Assembly (NCBI RefSeq): GCF_013155125.1
Contig: NZ_CP053564.1
Location: forward strand, 3,603,501 to 3,667,500
DNA length: 64,000 nucleotides
Origin: Pseudonocardia broussonetiae
GTDB taxonomy: Bacteria; Actinomycetota; Actinomycetes; Mycobacteriales; Pseudonocardiaceae
Direction: 5' to 3'
Positions 17,491-26,311 of this stretch are shown one piece after another (position 1 is the first letter of the stretch; each line of letters opens with the position of its first letter). Under the pieces are notes generated by a model. The model had not been told where the DNA came from and did not search any database. It saw nothing but the letters and a program-made list of their open reading frames with translations. A program made the translations under genes and the position numbers.

Positions 17491-17690
17491 GATGCGGCCC
17501 GCCGCCCCCGCGCCCGCCGCCCCGCGCCCGCCGCCCCGCGCCCGCCGCCCCGCGCCCGCCGCCCCGCGCCCCCCGCCCCCGCGCCCGCCGCCCCCCGCGC
17601 CCGCCGCCCCGCGCCCGCCGCCCCGCGCCTCGCCGCCCCGTGCCTCGCCGCCCCGCGCCCGCCGCCCCGCGCCCCGCCGTCCAGCCGGCC
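17491..17690. repeat. 14-bp C-rich tandem tract
   Basis: About a dozen copies of GCGCCCGCCGCCCC with slips (CCCCCC runs, CTCG variants toward the right end). The strong C strand bias over 200 bases is compatible with i-motif or G-quadruplex formation. Tracts like this are also prone to assembly error. Confidence 0.8.
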
Positions 17691-17757
17691 AGCCGTCCGC
17701 CGTCCGCGGCCAGCCGCCCACCACCCGGCCGCCCCGCTCCGGCCCACCAACCGCCCT

Positions 17758-17821
17758 TGATCGGCGGGAGTGCGCCACCACGGTCGTCGGGAGGGCCGCG
17801 ACGTCACATTCCCGACGATCA
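17758..17821. repeat. TTGATCGGCGG-led element, copy 3
   Basis: Closely matches the copy at 16851-16920. TCGTCGGGA (17784-17792) and TCCCGACGA (17810-17818) form a perfect 9-bp stem with a 17-base loop. Confidence 0.75.
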
Positions 17822-18051
17822 TGCCCTCGGCTGCGCCCCGCCGGGCACGGTGCGCCACCACCTCCACCACCCCTCACGGCCGCTGAGAACACGTGGACTC
17901 GTCGTCACCCAGGCCGGCCACCGAGCCCGAGCCCGAGCTGGGCCGGGCCGGGCCGGGCCGGGCCCCGAGCGCATCCCGAGCGGCGCGCCCGGCGGGGAGG
18001 GTGGAGAGTGGGCGTCCGATCGGCAGGCGCGCGAGGAGCGGGGGCCGGAAC

Positions 18052-20046
18052 ATGACCCTGGAGGGCACCGAGGCGGGCCACGTGGGTGACCCCGGCGTGG
18101 TGGTCGGGGTGTTCGAGGACAACCCGATCATGATGATCTACATGGCCGGGCCGGAGTACCGGATCGTCGCGGCCAACCGGGCCTACCGCGAGTGGATCGG
18201 TCGTCCGGACCTCGTCGGATCGTTGGTCCGTGACGCCTATCCGGAGGTCGCGGGTCAGCAGGTCTTCGAGCTGCTGGACCGGGTGTACACCTCCGGCCGG
18301 GCGCACACGGGCCAGGAATGGCGGATCCAGGTCGCCCGGAGTGCCGACGGTGAACCCGAGGAGATGGTCCTCGACTTCACCGTGACCCCGCGTCGCGACG
18401 GCTCGGGCGAGGTCGTGGGGTTGTTCCTGTCCTCCGTCGACGTCACCGCGCAGGTGCGGGAGCGGCGGGCGGCGCAGGCCCGGGCCGAGGAGGCCCAGCG
18501 GCGCTACGAGACCGCGCGTGAGGTCGTTGCCGAGATCCAGCGCGCGCTGCTCCCGGCGGGGCTACCGGTCGTCCCGCAGGCGGAGGTGGCGTCGAGCTAC
18601 CTGCTCGCCGAGCAGGACCTCGCCGCGGGCGGGGACTGGTTCGACGCCGTCGTGGTCCCGGACGGCCGGTTGGCGCTGGTGGTCGGCGACGTGGTCGGGC
18701 ACGGGGTGGCCGCGTCGGCGGTGATGGCGCAGCTGCGGGCGGTGCTGGCCGAGCGGCTCGCGGCGGGCGCGGGCCCGGCCGAGGCGCTGGACGCGCTGGA
18801 CCGGGTGGCGGCCCGGGGTCCGGGCGGGCGGGCGGCGACGGTGTGCGTGGCGGTGCTCGACCCGGGCACCGGCGACCTGTCGTACTCCACGGCGGGCCAT
18901 CCGCCGCCGCTGCTGCTCCCCGGGGGCCGCGAGGCGCGGTTCCTGGCGCCGACCGGTGCCCCGCCGCTGGGGGTGCGGGGGGCGTCGGGTCCGCGCGCCG
19001 TCTGGCGTGACCACCTCGACGTCGGTGACGTGCTGCTGCTGCACACCGACGGGATCGTCGAGCGGCCCGGGCGCGAGCTGGGGGCGAGCACGGTGGAGCT
19101 GGCGCAGGTCGCGGCCGACGCCGCGGCCGGTCGGGTGCCCGGTGCCGGCGGGGCGTCGCCCGCGCAGCGGGTGTGCACCCAAACCCTCGAGCTGCTGGTG
19201 CGCGCGACCGGGCACGCCGACGACGTCACCCTGCTGGCCGTGCAGCGCCGTGCGGCGCCCCCGGCCCTGGAGCAGAGCGTGCGCAGCGAGCCCACCGCGC
19301 TGCCGGTGACGCGGTCGGCGCTGCGGGTGTGGCTGCACGGGCTCGGGGTGAGCGGCGCCGACCGGACGATGCTGGAGCACGCGGTCGGGGAGCTGGTCAC
19401 CAACGCCGTCGAGCACGCGTTCACCCACGACCCGGCCGCCGCCGCGGACGCCCGGGTGAGGGTGCGCGGGGTGCTCACCCCGGCCGGGACGGTGCAGGTC
19501 GAGGTCGCGGACCAGGGCCGGTGGGTGGACCGCGAGACGACCGGCAGCGGCCGCGGTCGCGGCCTCACGATGGCCGGGGAGCTGACCGACGGCCTCGACC
19601 TCGACCGCCGCGCGGGCGGCACCACGGCGACGGTCACGAGGCGGGTGCTCACCCCGGCCCGGCTGCTGACCGTGGGTGCGGCCCTGGGCGGGGTCCCGCG
19701 GCCGCGCGCCGACCCGGCGGCCCTCCCGGACCGGCTCGCCGTGCTCGACCCGCCCGGGACCGGTGGCGGGGTGCGGCTCGTCGGCCCGATCGACGCCCTC
19801 ACCGCACCGGACCTGCGCGACGAGCTGCAGCGCCGCACGCGGGGCGGGACGCGTCCGCTGGCGGTGGACCTGTCCGGGGTGACGTACCTGGCCAGTGCGG
19901 GCGTCGCCGTGCTGCACGAGCTGGTCGGCACCGGCCGGGCCGCGCCGGGGCTGCTGCTCTCGGCGCCCCCCGGCAGCCCGGCCGACCAGATCATGACCCT
20001 GACCGCGCTGCCGCACACCACGGCGGGCGCGGGGGCGGACGGGTGA
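18052..20046 (+). CDS. PAS-PP2C-HATPase-STAS multidomain phosphatase
   Basis: A 664-aa partner-switching protein. Domains in order: PAS (about 24-140), a short coiled-coil linker, a SpoIIE-type PP2C phosphatase (about 175-395, metal Asp in GGDWFD and DGIVERPG), an RsbW-like HATPase (about 415-530, N-box ELVTNAVEHAF, G-box GRGRGLTMAG), and a C-terminal STAS domain (about 560-660, DLSGVTYLASAGVAVL). Phosphatase, kinase and anti-anti-sigma substrate domains are usually on separate proteins; here all are on one chain, suggesting an intramolecular switch controlling a SigF/SigB-type sigma factor. The ATG at 18052 is preferred for its GGAGCGGGGG leader. Confidence 0.92.
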   Translation: MTLEGTEAGHVGDPGVVVGVFEDNPIMMIYMAGPEYRIVAANRAYREWIGRPDLVGSLVRDAYPEVAGQQVFELLDRVYTSGRAHTGQEWRIQVARSADGEPEEMVLDFTVTPRRDGSGEVVGLFLSSVDVTAQVRERRAAQARAEEAQRRYETAREVVAEIQRALLPAGLPVVPQAEVASSYLLAEQDLAAGGDWFDAVVVPDGRLALVVGDVVGHGVAASAVMAQLRAVLAERLAAGAGPAEALDALDRVAARGPGGRAATVCVAVLDPGTGDLSYSTAGHPPPLLLPGGREARFLAPTGAPPLGVRGASGPRAVWRDHLDVGDVLLLHTDGIVERPGRELGASTVELAQVAADAAAGRVPGAGGASPAQRVCTQTLELLVRATGHADDVTLLAVQRRAAPPALEQSVRSEPTALPVTRSALRVWLHGLGVSGADRTMLEHAVGELVTNAVEHAFTHDPAAAADARVRVRGVLTPAGTVQVEVADQGRWVDRETTGSGRGRGLTMAGELTDGLDLDRRAGGTTATVTRRVLTPARLLTVGAALGGVPRPRADPAALPDRLAVLDPPGTGGGVRLVGPIDALTAPDLRDELQRRTRGGTRPLAVDLSGVTYLASAGVAVLHELVGTGRAAPGLLLSAPPGSPADQIMTLTALPHTTAGAGADG

Positions 20047-20050
20047 CCGC

Positions 20051-21904
20051 TCAGGCGCCGCCGGTCAGCCCGGCGACCACCGCCCGCAGCTCGTCGAGGT
20101 GCTCCTCGTAGACCCCGCGGGGCGTCGTGCCGTGCTCGACGCAGAGGTGGGCGGCGGCGGCCGTCGCGATCCCGTGCTGGGCGCCGTTGGCCATGAACTT
20201 CGCCGACGACCCCGCGATGTGGGTGACGCTGATGTGCTTGCCGGCCATCATCAGGTTCGTGGTGTCGGCGGAGTAGAGGCACCGGAACGGGATGTCGTAC
20301 GGCTTCCCGTCGCGGGTGTCCCAGGTCCAGCCGCGCAGGCGGAAGTCGTACCGGCGGTGCCCCGCGTGGTGCAGGCAGAACGCCCCCGAGTTCTGCACGA
20401 CGGCGTCGGGGAAGACGGTGTGGCCGCGGATGTCGTTCTCGGTGAGGACGTGGTCGCCCAGGTAGCGGCGGAACTCGCCCTGCCCCGCGACGAACCCGAC
20501 CCACTCCAGCTCGAGGTCGGCGCAGGCGTCGGGCTCGCGGCGCTTGACGTTGGAGAACGTGCCGTAGAGCGCGGCGAGCAGGTGGTCGCGGATGTGCTCG
20601 CCGTCGGTGTAGGGGTCGAGCCACTGCCCGTACTCCCAGAAGTGGGTGGCCGGGAACCGCTCCATGTTCAGCCGCATCCGCAGCTGCTCCGGGAGCTTGC
20701 GCAGGATCTTGCCGACGGTCGTGCGGCCCGGTGCGCCCTTCTCCCCGGTCCGGGCGAACCAGGCCCGCGGCCCCCGCCCGGCGACCGGCCCCGGCGCGTT
20801 GTCGACGCCCGGCCGCACGAGCTGGCCGGTGAGCTTCGCGAAGTCGCGGGCCACCGCCCGGGCCCACGGCACGTCGGGGAACGGGACGGGGCCCTCGGCG
20901 CGGCGGGTGCGGAAGAAGACGGTGTGGCCGTGGTGCGCCTCGACGCGGCGGCGGGGGGCGAGCGGCTCGCCGTACTCGGCGCGGGACTCCTGACCGAACA
21001 GGGTGCGGGCGCCGGACAGCAGGCCCAGCAGCGCGGTGCCGGTGCAGTCGACGAACACCGGCGCCCGGTAGCGGTGCTCGTGCCCGGTGCGGGCGTCGCG
21101 GGTGTCGACCGACACGATCCGCGACCCGTCCATCGCGAGGCCGACGACGCGCTGCTCCAGGGCGAGCGACAGGGTCGGCTCGGCCTCGAGGACCTTCCGC
21201 GCGAGCAGGTCGCCGTCGTCGCTGCGGGTGGTGAGCTCGGCGATCAGCGGGTTCGACCGCCCCTGCGGGGTGAGGCCGACCTCGGTGCTCGCGTTGCCGC
21301 CGAGCACCGGACGGTCCTGCACCAGTGCGACCCGGCGGCCCAGACGGGCTGCCGCGAGCGCCGCGGCGCACCCCGACACGCCGCCCCCGACGACGACGAC
21401 GTCGAACGCGCCCGCGTCCTGCGGCTCGGACGGCAGCCCGAGCAGCGCCCGGCGCCACTCGCGGGTGGGCTCGTCGGGCGGGGGCGCGCCGTCGCGGGAG
21501 AGGTAGACCGCGTCGCACCGGCCGTCGAAGCCCGTCAGGTCGTGCAGGGCCAGCGCCGTCGGGCCGCGGTCGAGCCGCACCGTGCCGCCGGAGGTCCACG
21601 CCCAGTCGCGGCCGTCGGCGCCGAACTCGACCCCGAGCGCCGTGCCGCCGACCGACAGCGTGAAGCGGCCGGGGTGGCCCGCGGGCATCCAGTCCTTGGT
21701 GCGCACCCAGACGCCGTACTCGCCCGCCTCCGGCACCTCGACGACGGTCGTCGCGTCCGCGACGGGGCGGCCCAGGCCGTGGGCGAGCAGGTACGGCGAC
21801 CCCATCACCGACTCGAACTGCGAGTCGAGCGTCCAGCCGCCGTGGTCGTCGAAGGCCTCGGCCTCCACGAGGATCCCGGTGCTCCGCGCCTGCGCGTCAC
21901 CCAT
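20051..21904 (-). CDS. FAD-dependent oxidoreductase with N-terminal beta-sandwich domain
   Basis: A 617-aa protein of the FAD-dependent oxidoreductase family seen in polysaccharide and polyol utilisation. Residues about 8-138 form a carbohydrate-binding-like beta-sandwich (ILVEAEAFDDHGGW, EAGEYGVWVRTKDW). Residues about 167-500 form the FAD fold (GGGVSG at 173-178, then GGNASTEVGLTPQGRSN, VFVDCTGTALLGLLSGA). No signal peptide is seen, so it is probably cytosolic. It converges on the PP2C gene with a 4-base gap. The substrate is unknown. Confidence 0.82.
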   Translation of the reverse strand: MGDAQARSTGILVEAEAFDDHGGWTLDSQFESVMGSPYLLAHGLGRPVADATTVVEVPEAGEYGVWVRTKDWMPAGHPGRFTLSVGGTALGVEFGADGRDWAWTSGGTVRLDRGPTALALHDLTGFDGRCDAVYLSRDGAPPPDEPTREWRRALLGLPSEPQDAGAFDVVVVGGGVSGCAAALAAARLGRRVALVQDRPVLGGNASTEVGLTPQGRSNPLIAELTTRSDDGDLLARKVLEAEPTLSLALEQRVVGLAMDGSRIVSVDTRDARTGHEHRYRAPVFVDCTGTALLGLLSGARTLFGQESRAEYGEPLAPRRRVEAHHGHTVFFRTRRAEGPVPFPDVPWARAVARDFAKLTGQLVRPGVDNAPGPVAGRGPRAWFARTGEKGAPGRTTVGKILRKLPEQLRMRLNMERFPATHFWEYGQWLDPYTDGEHIRDHLLAALYGTFSNVKRREPDACADLELEWVGFVAGQGEFRRYLGDHVLTENDIRGHTVFPDAVVQNSGAFCLHHAGHRRYDFRLRGWTWDTRDGKPYDIPFRCLYSADTTNLMMAGKHISVTHIAGSSAKFMANGAQHGIATAAAAHLCVEHGTTPRGVYEEHLDELRAVVAGLTGGA

Positions 21905-21973
21905 GCCGTCGGCTCCTCACGCTCGCCCCGCCACCACCTGCGAGCACCAGAGTTGCGTAGAGAAACTCTCCTG

Positions 21974-22666
21974 TCAATCGGCGGGGACGGCGTCGAAGAC
22001 GACCTCGACCCGCTCGTAGCCCAGCGACCCGGCCAGGCCCGTCAGCATGTCGCGCGTGCCGGTCTCGGCCCGGGCGAGCAGGTCGCTGCCGCGGGCGGCG
22101 TCGTCGATCCGCTGCGCGGCGAGCCGGTAGAGCTCGGCGTCGTCCACCGGGTCGTCGGCGAACAGCCCGCCCACCCGCTCGACGGCGCCGCGGTCGCGGT
22201 CGAGCACGCGGGTCTGCGCCGGGTCGAGCGTGGCCGGGGCCAGGCGCGGCGGGGGCAGCGTGATCGTGACCGACCGGCGGTCGGCCGACGGGCGCACGGC
22301 GTCGGGCCCGAGCCCGCCGAAGTCGACGACCGCGTCGACGCCGCCGGTGGCGAGCAGCGTCGTGCGCTCGCCGCTGATCACGGACGGGAGGTAGGGCGTG
22401 TCGCGCTCCAGGTCGACGACGGCCTGGAACGTGCCCGTCGCGGCGTGGTACTCCGACAGGTCGGCCAGCGCGAGGAGCAGCGGGGCCGGGCTGCGGTCGA
22501 TCACGGTCTGCTCCGGCGGGCCGAAGCCGGGCAGCGAGCCTGCGACCTGCACGCCGACGGGCACGGCGATCGCCACCGCGGCGACGACGGCGGCGAGGCG
22601 CCACGGGCGGCGCCGGCGCGGGGCCTGCGTGGTGGTGGTGGACGCGTCGAGCACCTGGTGCGGCAC
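21974..22666 (-). CDS. DUF4230 domain protein, membrane-anchored
   Basis: A 230-aa protein with one N-terminal transmembrane segment (LAAVVAAVAIAVPVGVQVAG) after an RRRRPW basic stretch, then a DUF4230-type extracellular domain (ALADLSEYHAATGTFQAVVD and GLFADDPVDDAELYRLA). The GTG at 22666 is chosen because AGGGGAGA lies five bases upstream; an upstream TTG frame lacks a ribosome site. It follows the Nudix gene by 43 bases in the same direction. The function of DUF4230 proteins is not known to me. Confidence 0.8.
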   Translation of the reverse strand: MPHQVLDASTTTTQAPRRRRPWRLAAVVAAVAIAVPVGVQVAGSLPGFGPPEQTVIDRSPAPLLLALADLSEYHAATGTFQAVVDLERDTPYLPSVISGERTTLLATGGVDAVVDFGGLGPDAVRPSADRRSVTITLPPPRLAPATLDPAQTRVLDRDRGAVERVGGLFADDPVDDAELYRLAAQRIDDAARGSDLLARAETGTRDMLTGLAGSLGYERVEVVFDAVPAD

Positions 22667-22709
22667 GGGTTCTCCCCTGTCGTGGACGGCGTCGTCATGG
22701 CCGGGGTGT

Positions 22710-23219
22710 TCAGGAGTGTGCAACGTCGGCCCCCGCCCCGGTGATTCCGCGGATGCGGTCGGTGAGCCCGGGGAACGGCCAGGCGAACCGGTCGCCGTCG
22801 ACGACGTCGAGCGGCTGCCAGACGAGCGCGGCGGCGTCGTCGTCCGCGGCGGGCGCGCCCTGCCAGTCGTGGGCCAGGAACACGATGCTCAGCGAGGCCT
22901 CGTTCTCCTGGTAGCGCAGGTTGTGCACGTCGAGCAGCGTCAGCTCGCCGCAGCTCAGCCCGGTCTCCTCGCGGATCTCGCGCCGCGCCCCCTCGCGCGG
23001 GTCCTCCCCGAAGTGCAGGAACCCGCCGGGGAAGATGTAGCTGCCCTTCCGCGGCTCGACGGCGCGCTCGGCGACCAGCACGCGGTCGCCGTCGAGCAGG
23101 ACCACGCACGTGCTGGCCCGCGGCTCGTTCCAGTACGGGTGGCCGTTGTCGCACACGTACTCGGTGTCGTCGCGGGCCGCCAGGGGAGCGGCGCACGTGA
23201 TGCAGAAGTTGAGGTCCAC
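22710..23219 (-). CDS. Nudix hydrolase with N-terminal zinc ribbon
   Basis: A 169-aa Nudix protein. An N-terminal zinc-ribbon-like segment (Cys6, Cys9, Cys23) precedes a complete Nudix box at residues 66-88 (G, E72, REIREETGL), so metal-dependent hydrolysis of a nucleoside diphosphate-X compound is expected; a NudC/ADP-ribose type substrate is plausible. The GTG at 23219 is used because the family N-terminus DLNFCITC follows directly; the longer upstream frame overlaps the divergent LLM promoter. Confidence 0.88.
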   Translation of the reverse strand: MDLNFCITCAAPLAARDDTEYVCDNGHPYWNEPRASTCVVLLDGDRVLVAERAVEPRKGSYIFPGGFLHFGEDPREGARREIREETGLSCGELTLLDVHNLRYQENEASLSIVFLAHDWQGAPAADDDAAALVWQPLDVVDGDRFAWPFPGLTDRIRGITGAGADVAHS

Positions 23220-23361
23220 ACCAGGGGGTACCCGGAACGCGGCCCCGCCGGACGGGTCGGAGGTGTCCAGTTTCCGCACAGTCCGGCGCGCGTGACGCCG
23301 GTCATGCTGGGGCCACAGGGCGGTCGGGACCGCGGCCGCCGATCGACCAGCAGGAGCACCC

Positions 23362-24531
23362 GTGAGCCGTCTGCGTTTCGGCACCTTCCTCGCGCCCTTC
23401 CACAAGCCGGGCCAGAACCCGACCCTCGCGCTGCAGCGCGACCTCGAGCTCGTCGAGCACCTCGACCGGCTGGGGTACGACGAGGCCTGGATCGGCGAGC
23501 ACCACTCGGCGGGCAGCGAGATCATCGCCTCGCCCGAGATCTTCATCGCCGCCGCCGCCGAGCGGACCCGGCAGATCCGGCTGGGCACCGGCGTCACCTC
23601 GGTGGCCTACCACAACCCGCTGTGGGTGGCCGACCGCATGGTGCTGCTCGACCACCTGACGCGCGGGCGCTCGATGCTCGGCTGCGGCCCCGGCTCGCTC
23701 CCGACGGACTCCTCGATGATCGGGCTCAACCCGACCGACACCCGCGAGCTGATGGAGGACAACCTCGACATCATCACGCGCCTGCTCGCCGGCGAGACCG
23801 TCACGAAGCAGACCCGCACCCACAACCTCGTCGACGCCCAGCTCCAGCTGCGGCCCTACACCGACCCGTGCTTCGACATCACCGTCGCCGCCGTCGCCTC
23901 GCCCACCGGGCCGCGCCTGGCCGGCAAGTACGGCACGGGCCTGCTCTCGATCGGCGCCACGCTGACCCAGGACGGGTTCGACGCGCTGGCGCACCACTGG
24001 AACGTCGTCGAGGAGCAGGCCGCGCACTTCGGCCGCCCGACGCCGGACCGCTCCGGCTGGCGCCTGGTCGGGCTGATGCACATCGCCGAGACCAAGGAGC
24101 AGGCCTACCGCGAGGTCGAGCACGGCATCGAGCACTGGTTCCACTACTTCCAGAAGGTCGCGGCGTTCCCGCAGATGGCGGTCTCGGGCGGCGACGTCAA
24201 GGAGATGATCGACTTCATCAACGAGGCCGGCATCGGCGCCATCGGCACGGTCGAGGACGCGAAGGCGCAGGTGCAGAAGCTCGCCGACCAGTCCGGCGGC
24301 TTCGGCGCGTTCCTGCTGCTGGGCCACGAGTGGGCCAACCCGGAGGCCACCCGGCGCTCCTACGAGCTCATCGCCCAGAACGTGTTCCCGGAGTTCCAGG
24401 GCCAGGCCGCGAGCACCGTGGCGGCGAAGGACCGGGCGAGCGCGACCCGCACCGCCCACGCCCAGACCCAGCTCGACGCCGTCGACCACATGACGAAGAA
24501 GTACGAGCAGGAGAAGGCGGCCCGCGCCTGA
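23362..24531 (+). CDS. LLM class flavin-dependent monooxygenase (limonene monooxygenase-like)
   Basis: A 389-aa bacterial-luciferase-fold TIM barrel. The start RLRFGTFLAPFHKPGQNPT, the block DEAWIGEHHSAGSEIIASPE and ATLTQDGFDALAHHW match the group that includes limonene monooxygenases, two-component enzymes using reduced FMN from a separate reductase. The GTG start has AGCAGGAGCACCC upstream. An AcoR-like activator follows on the same strand 64 bases downstream, the common arrangement for catabolic monooxygenases. No flavin reductase is adjacent. Confidence 0.9.
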   Translation: MSRLRFGTFLAPFHKPGQNPTLALQRDLELVEHLDRLGYDEAWIGEHHSAGSEIIASPEIFIAAAAERTRQIRLGTGVTSVAYHNPLWVADRMVLLDHLTRGRSMLGCGPGSLPTDSSMIGLNPTDTRELMEDNLDIITRLLAGETVTKQTRTHNLVDAQLQLRPYTDPCFDITVAAVASPTGPRLAGKYGTGLLSIGATLTQDGFDALAHHWNVVEEQAAHFGRPTPDRSGWRLVGLMHIAETKEQAYREVEHGIEHWFHYFQKVAAFPQMAVSGGDVKEMIDFINEAGIGAIGTVEDAKAQVQKLADQSGGFGAFLLLGHEWANPEATRRSYELIAQNVFPEFQGQAASTVAAKDRASATRTAHAQTQLDAVDHMTKKYEQEKAARA

Positions 24532-24595
24532 TCCCGGCGACCCTGGCCCCCGCGCGGTGCGGTGGGTCAGGATGGGGGGCGGGAGAGGGGGGTCG

Positions 24596-26290
24596 ATGAC
24601 GACCACGCGCACCTGGGAACGCTTCCAGGCGGGGGAGGAGCCCCGTGACGTGCGCGCGGAGGTGCTCACGTCGTGGCGCCGCTCGCGGTTCAGCGGCGTC
24701 GACCCCGAGTACGTCGACGTCCCCTACCTCGAGACCGACCTCGACACCCACTTCGCCCGGGTCGCCGTCCCGATCATGACCGGGATGGCCGACCTGCTGG
24801 TCGGCGACAGCTCGTGCCTCGCGCTGTCCGACGCGTCGGGCAGCGTGGTGTGGCGGTGGGTCTCCGAGCCGATGCTGCGGAACACCCTCGACGGCCTGTC
24901 GGTCGTCGAGGGTTTCTGCTTCAACGAGGAGTTCGTCGGCACCAACGGCCTCGGCACCGCGCTGGAGACCGGCGGGCTGGCCGTCGTCCGGGGGTCGGAG
25001 CACTTCGTCCAGCGCTTCCACGACGTCACCTGCGTGGCGGCGCCGGTGCGCCACCCGGTGACCCGCCGGGTCGTCGGCGCGGTCAACGTGACCTGCCGCG
25101 CCGCCGACACCAACTCGCTGCTCGCGGTAGTGGTGCGCAAGCTCGTCGAGGAGATCCGGGCCGCGCTCTACGACGCGGCCACGGCGCGGGAGCGGCACCT
25201 GCTCTCGGCGTTCCTGGAGGAGCAGCGCCGCGGCGGCGGTCCCGTCGCCGTCGTCGGGGACGGGCTGATCATCGCCAACCCGCAGGCCGCCGACCTCGGG
25301 CTCGACCGCCTCGACCTGTGGGACGAGATCCGCGCCCTGCGCGGGGCGGGGGACGACGCCCGGATCGCGCTGCCGGCCGACCTCACCGCGCGGGTCCGGC
25401 TCGTGCGGGAGGCGGGGGCGCCGGCCGGCGCGGTCGTCACGGTGGCGGAGGCCGCCGCGTCGCCGGAGGTGCCGCCCGCACCGGCGCGGCGCGCGCGGCG
25501 CGCGGCCGCGGCCGATCCGGGGAGCGAGTGGGAGGCGGCGGCGCGCCGGGCCCGGTCGCTCGCCGCGCAGGGCCCGGTCGTCGTCCTCGGGGAGCCCGGC
25601 ACCGGCAAACGCACCCTGCTCACGGCCGCGTTCGACGCCGACCCGGTCGTGCTCGACGCCGCGACCTGCGTGCTCGACCCCGCTGCGTGGGTCGACCGGC
25701 TGCGCGCGGCGCTCGACGGTCCCGCGCCGGTGCTGCTGCACCACGTCGACCTGCTCGACGCCGGCGCGGCGGCGGCGGTCTCGGCCGTCCTCGACGCGGC
25801 CGGAGCCCTCCCGCCGCTCGGCCTGACCGCCACCGCGGCCGACGGCGCCGCGCCCGCGGCGCCGGTGATGCGCCTGGTCGACGGGCTGGCCGCGGGCTCG
25901 GTGCACCTGGCGCCGCTGCGGGGCCGGCCGGACGCGATCGTCGCCCACACCCGGTCCGAGCTGGCCCGCCACGGCCGCGGGCTGTCCTTCGCCGCCGACG
26001 CCCACGCCGCGCTGCGCCGCTACGACTGGCCCGGCAACCTGGCCGAGCTCGCCCGCGTCGTGCGGGACGCCGCGCGCGACGCCGACGGCCCGACGATCGT
26101 CCTCGCCGGTCTGCCCGCCGAGGTCCGCGGCGCCGCCGAGCGCCGGGCGCTGAGCCCGATCGAGCGGGCCGAGGCGGGCGTCATCGCGTCGGTCCTGCGC
26201 GAGCACGACGGCAACAAGTCCCTCGCCGCCCGCGAGCTCGGCATCTCCCGCACCGCGCTGTACTCGAAGATCCGCACCTACCGGCTCTGA
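24596..26290 (+). CDS. AcoR/MimR-like activator with degenerate AAA domain
   Basis: A 564-aa regulator. The N-terminal GAF-like sensor (about 60-190) contains FCFNEEFVGTNGLGTALETG, the signature of AcoR-type regulators. The central AAA+ region keeps a Walker A (GEPGTGKR) but its Walker B is eroded (LLHHVD) and the sigma-54 contact motif GAFTGA is absent. The C-terminal Fis-type HTH is HDGNKSLAARELGISRTALY. Such activators in actinobacteria work without sigma-54. The ATG at 24596 follows GAGAGGGGGG. The LLM monooxygenase upstream is its likely target. Confidence 0.88.
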   Translation: MTTTRTWERFQAGEEPRDVRAEVLTSWRRSRFSGVDPEYVDVPYLETDLDTHFARVAVPIMTGMADLLVGDSSCLALSDASGSVVWRWVSEPMLRNTLDGLSVVEGFCFNEEFVGTNGLGTALETGGLAVVRGSEHFVQRFHDVTCVAAPVRHPVTRRVVGAVNVTCRAADTNSLLAVVVRKLVEEIRAALYDAATARERHLLSAFLEEQRRGGGPVAVVGDGLIIANPQAADLGLDRLDLWDEIRALRGAGDDARIALPADLTARVRLVREAGAPAGAVVTVAEAAASPEVPPAPARRARRAAAADPGSEWEAAARRARSLAAQGPVVVLGEPGTGKRTLLTAAFDADPVVLDAATCVLDPAAWVDRLRAALDGPAPVLLHHVDLLDAGAAAAVSAVLDAAGALPPLGLTATAADGAAPAAPVMRLVDGLAAGSVHLAPLRGRPDAIVAHTRSELARHGRGLSFAADAHAALRRYDWPGNLAELARVVRDAARDADGPTIVLAGLPAEVRGAAERRALSPIERAEAGVIASVLREHDGNKSLAARELGISRTALYSKIRTYRL

Positions 26291-26311
26291 GGCGGCGTCG
26301 GGCGGCCGGGA

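Larger units (their letters stand above)
16518..18051. other. Large non-coding region built of GC-rich repeats
   Basis: 1.5 kb without a credible gene between the GNAT and the PP2C phosphatase. Long frames here translate to low-complexity Arg/Ala/Pro text and break at every repeat variation. The region holds four composite palindrome blocks, three copies of a TTGATCGGCGG-led element, an 8-bp tract, a 14-bp tract and finally the leader of the phosphatase gene. Confidence 0.8.

Noticed and set aside
16002..17870. Long minus-strand frame through repeat island 1
   Set aside because: It encodes repeated Arg/Ala/Gly text that follows the DNA repeats and overlaps the GNAT gene; no protein features.
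21974..22723. Longer DUF4230 start at a TTG overlapping the Nudix gene
   Set aside because: The internal GTG at 22666 has a good AGGGGAGA ribosome site and the extra 19 residues look like read-through.
24596..26290. Sigma-54-dependent activator
   Set aside because: GAFTGA is missing and Walker B is degenerate; called AcoR-like without the sigma-54 claim.
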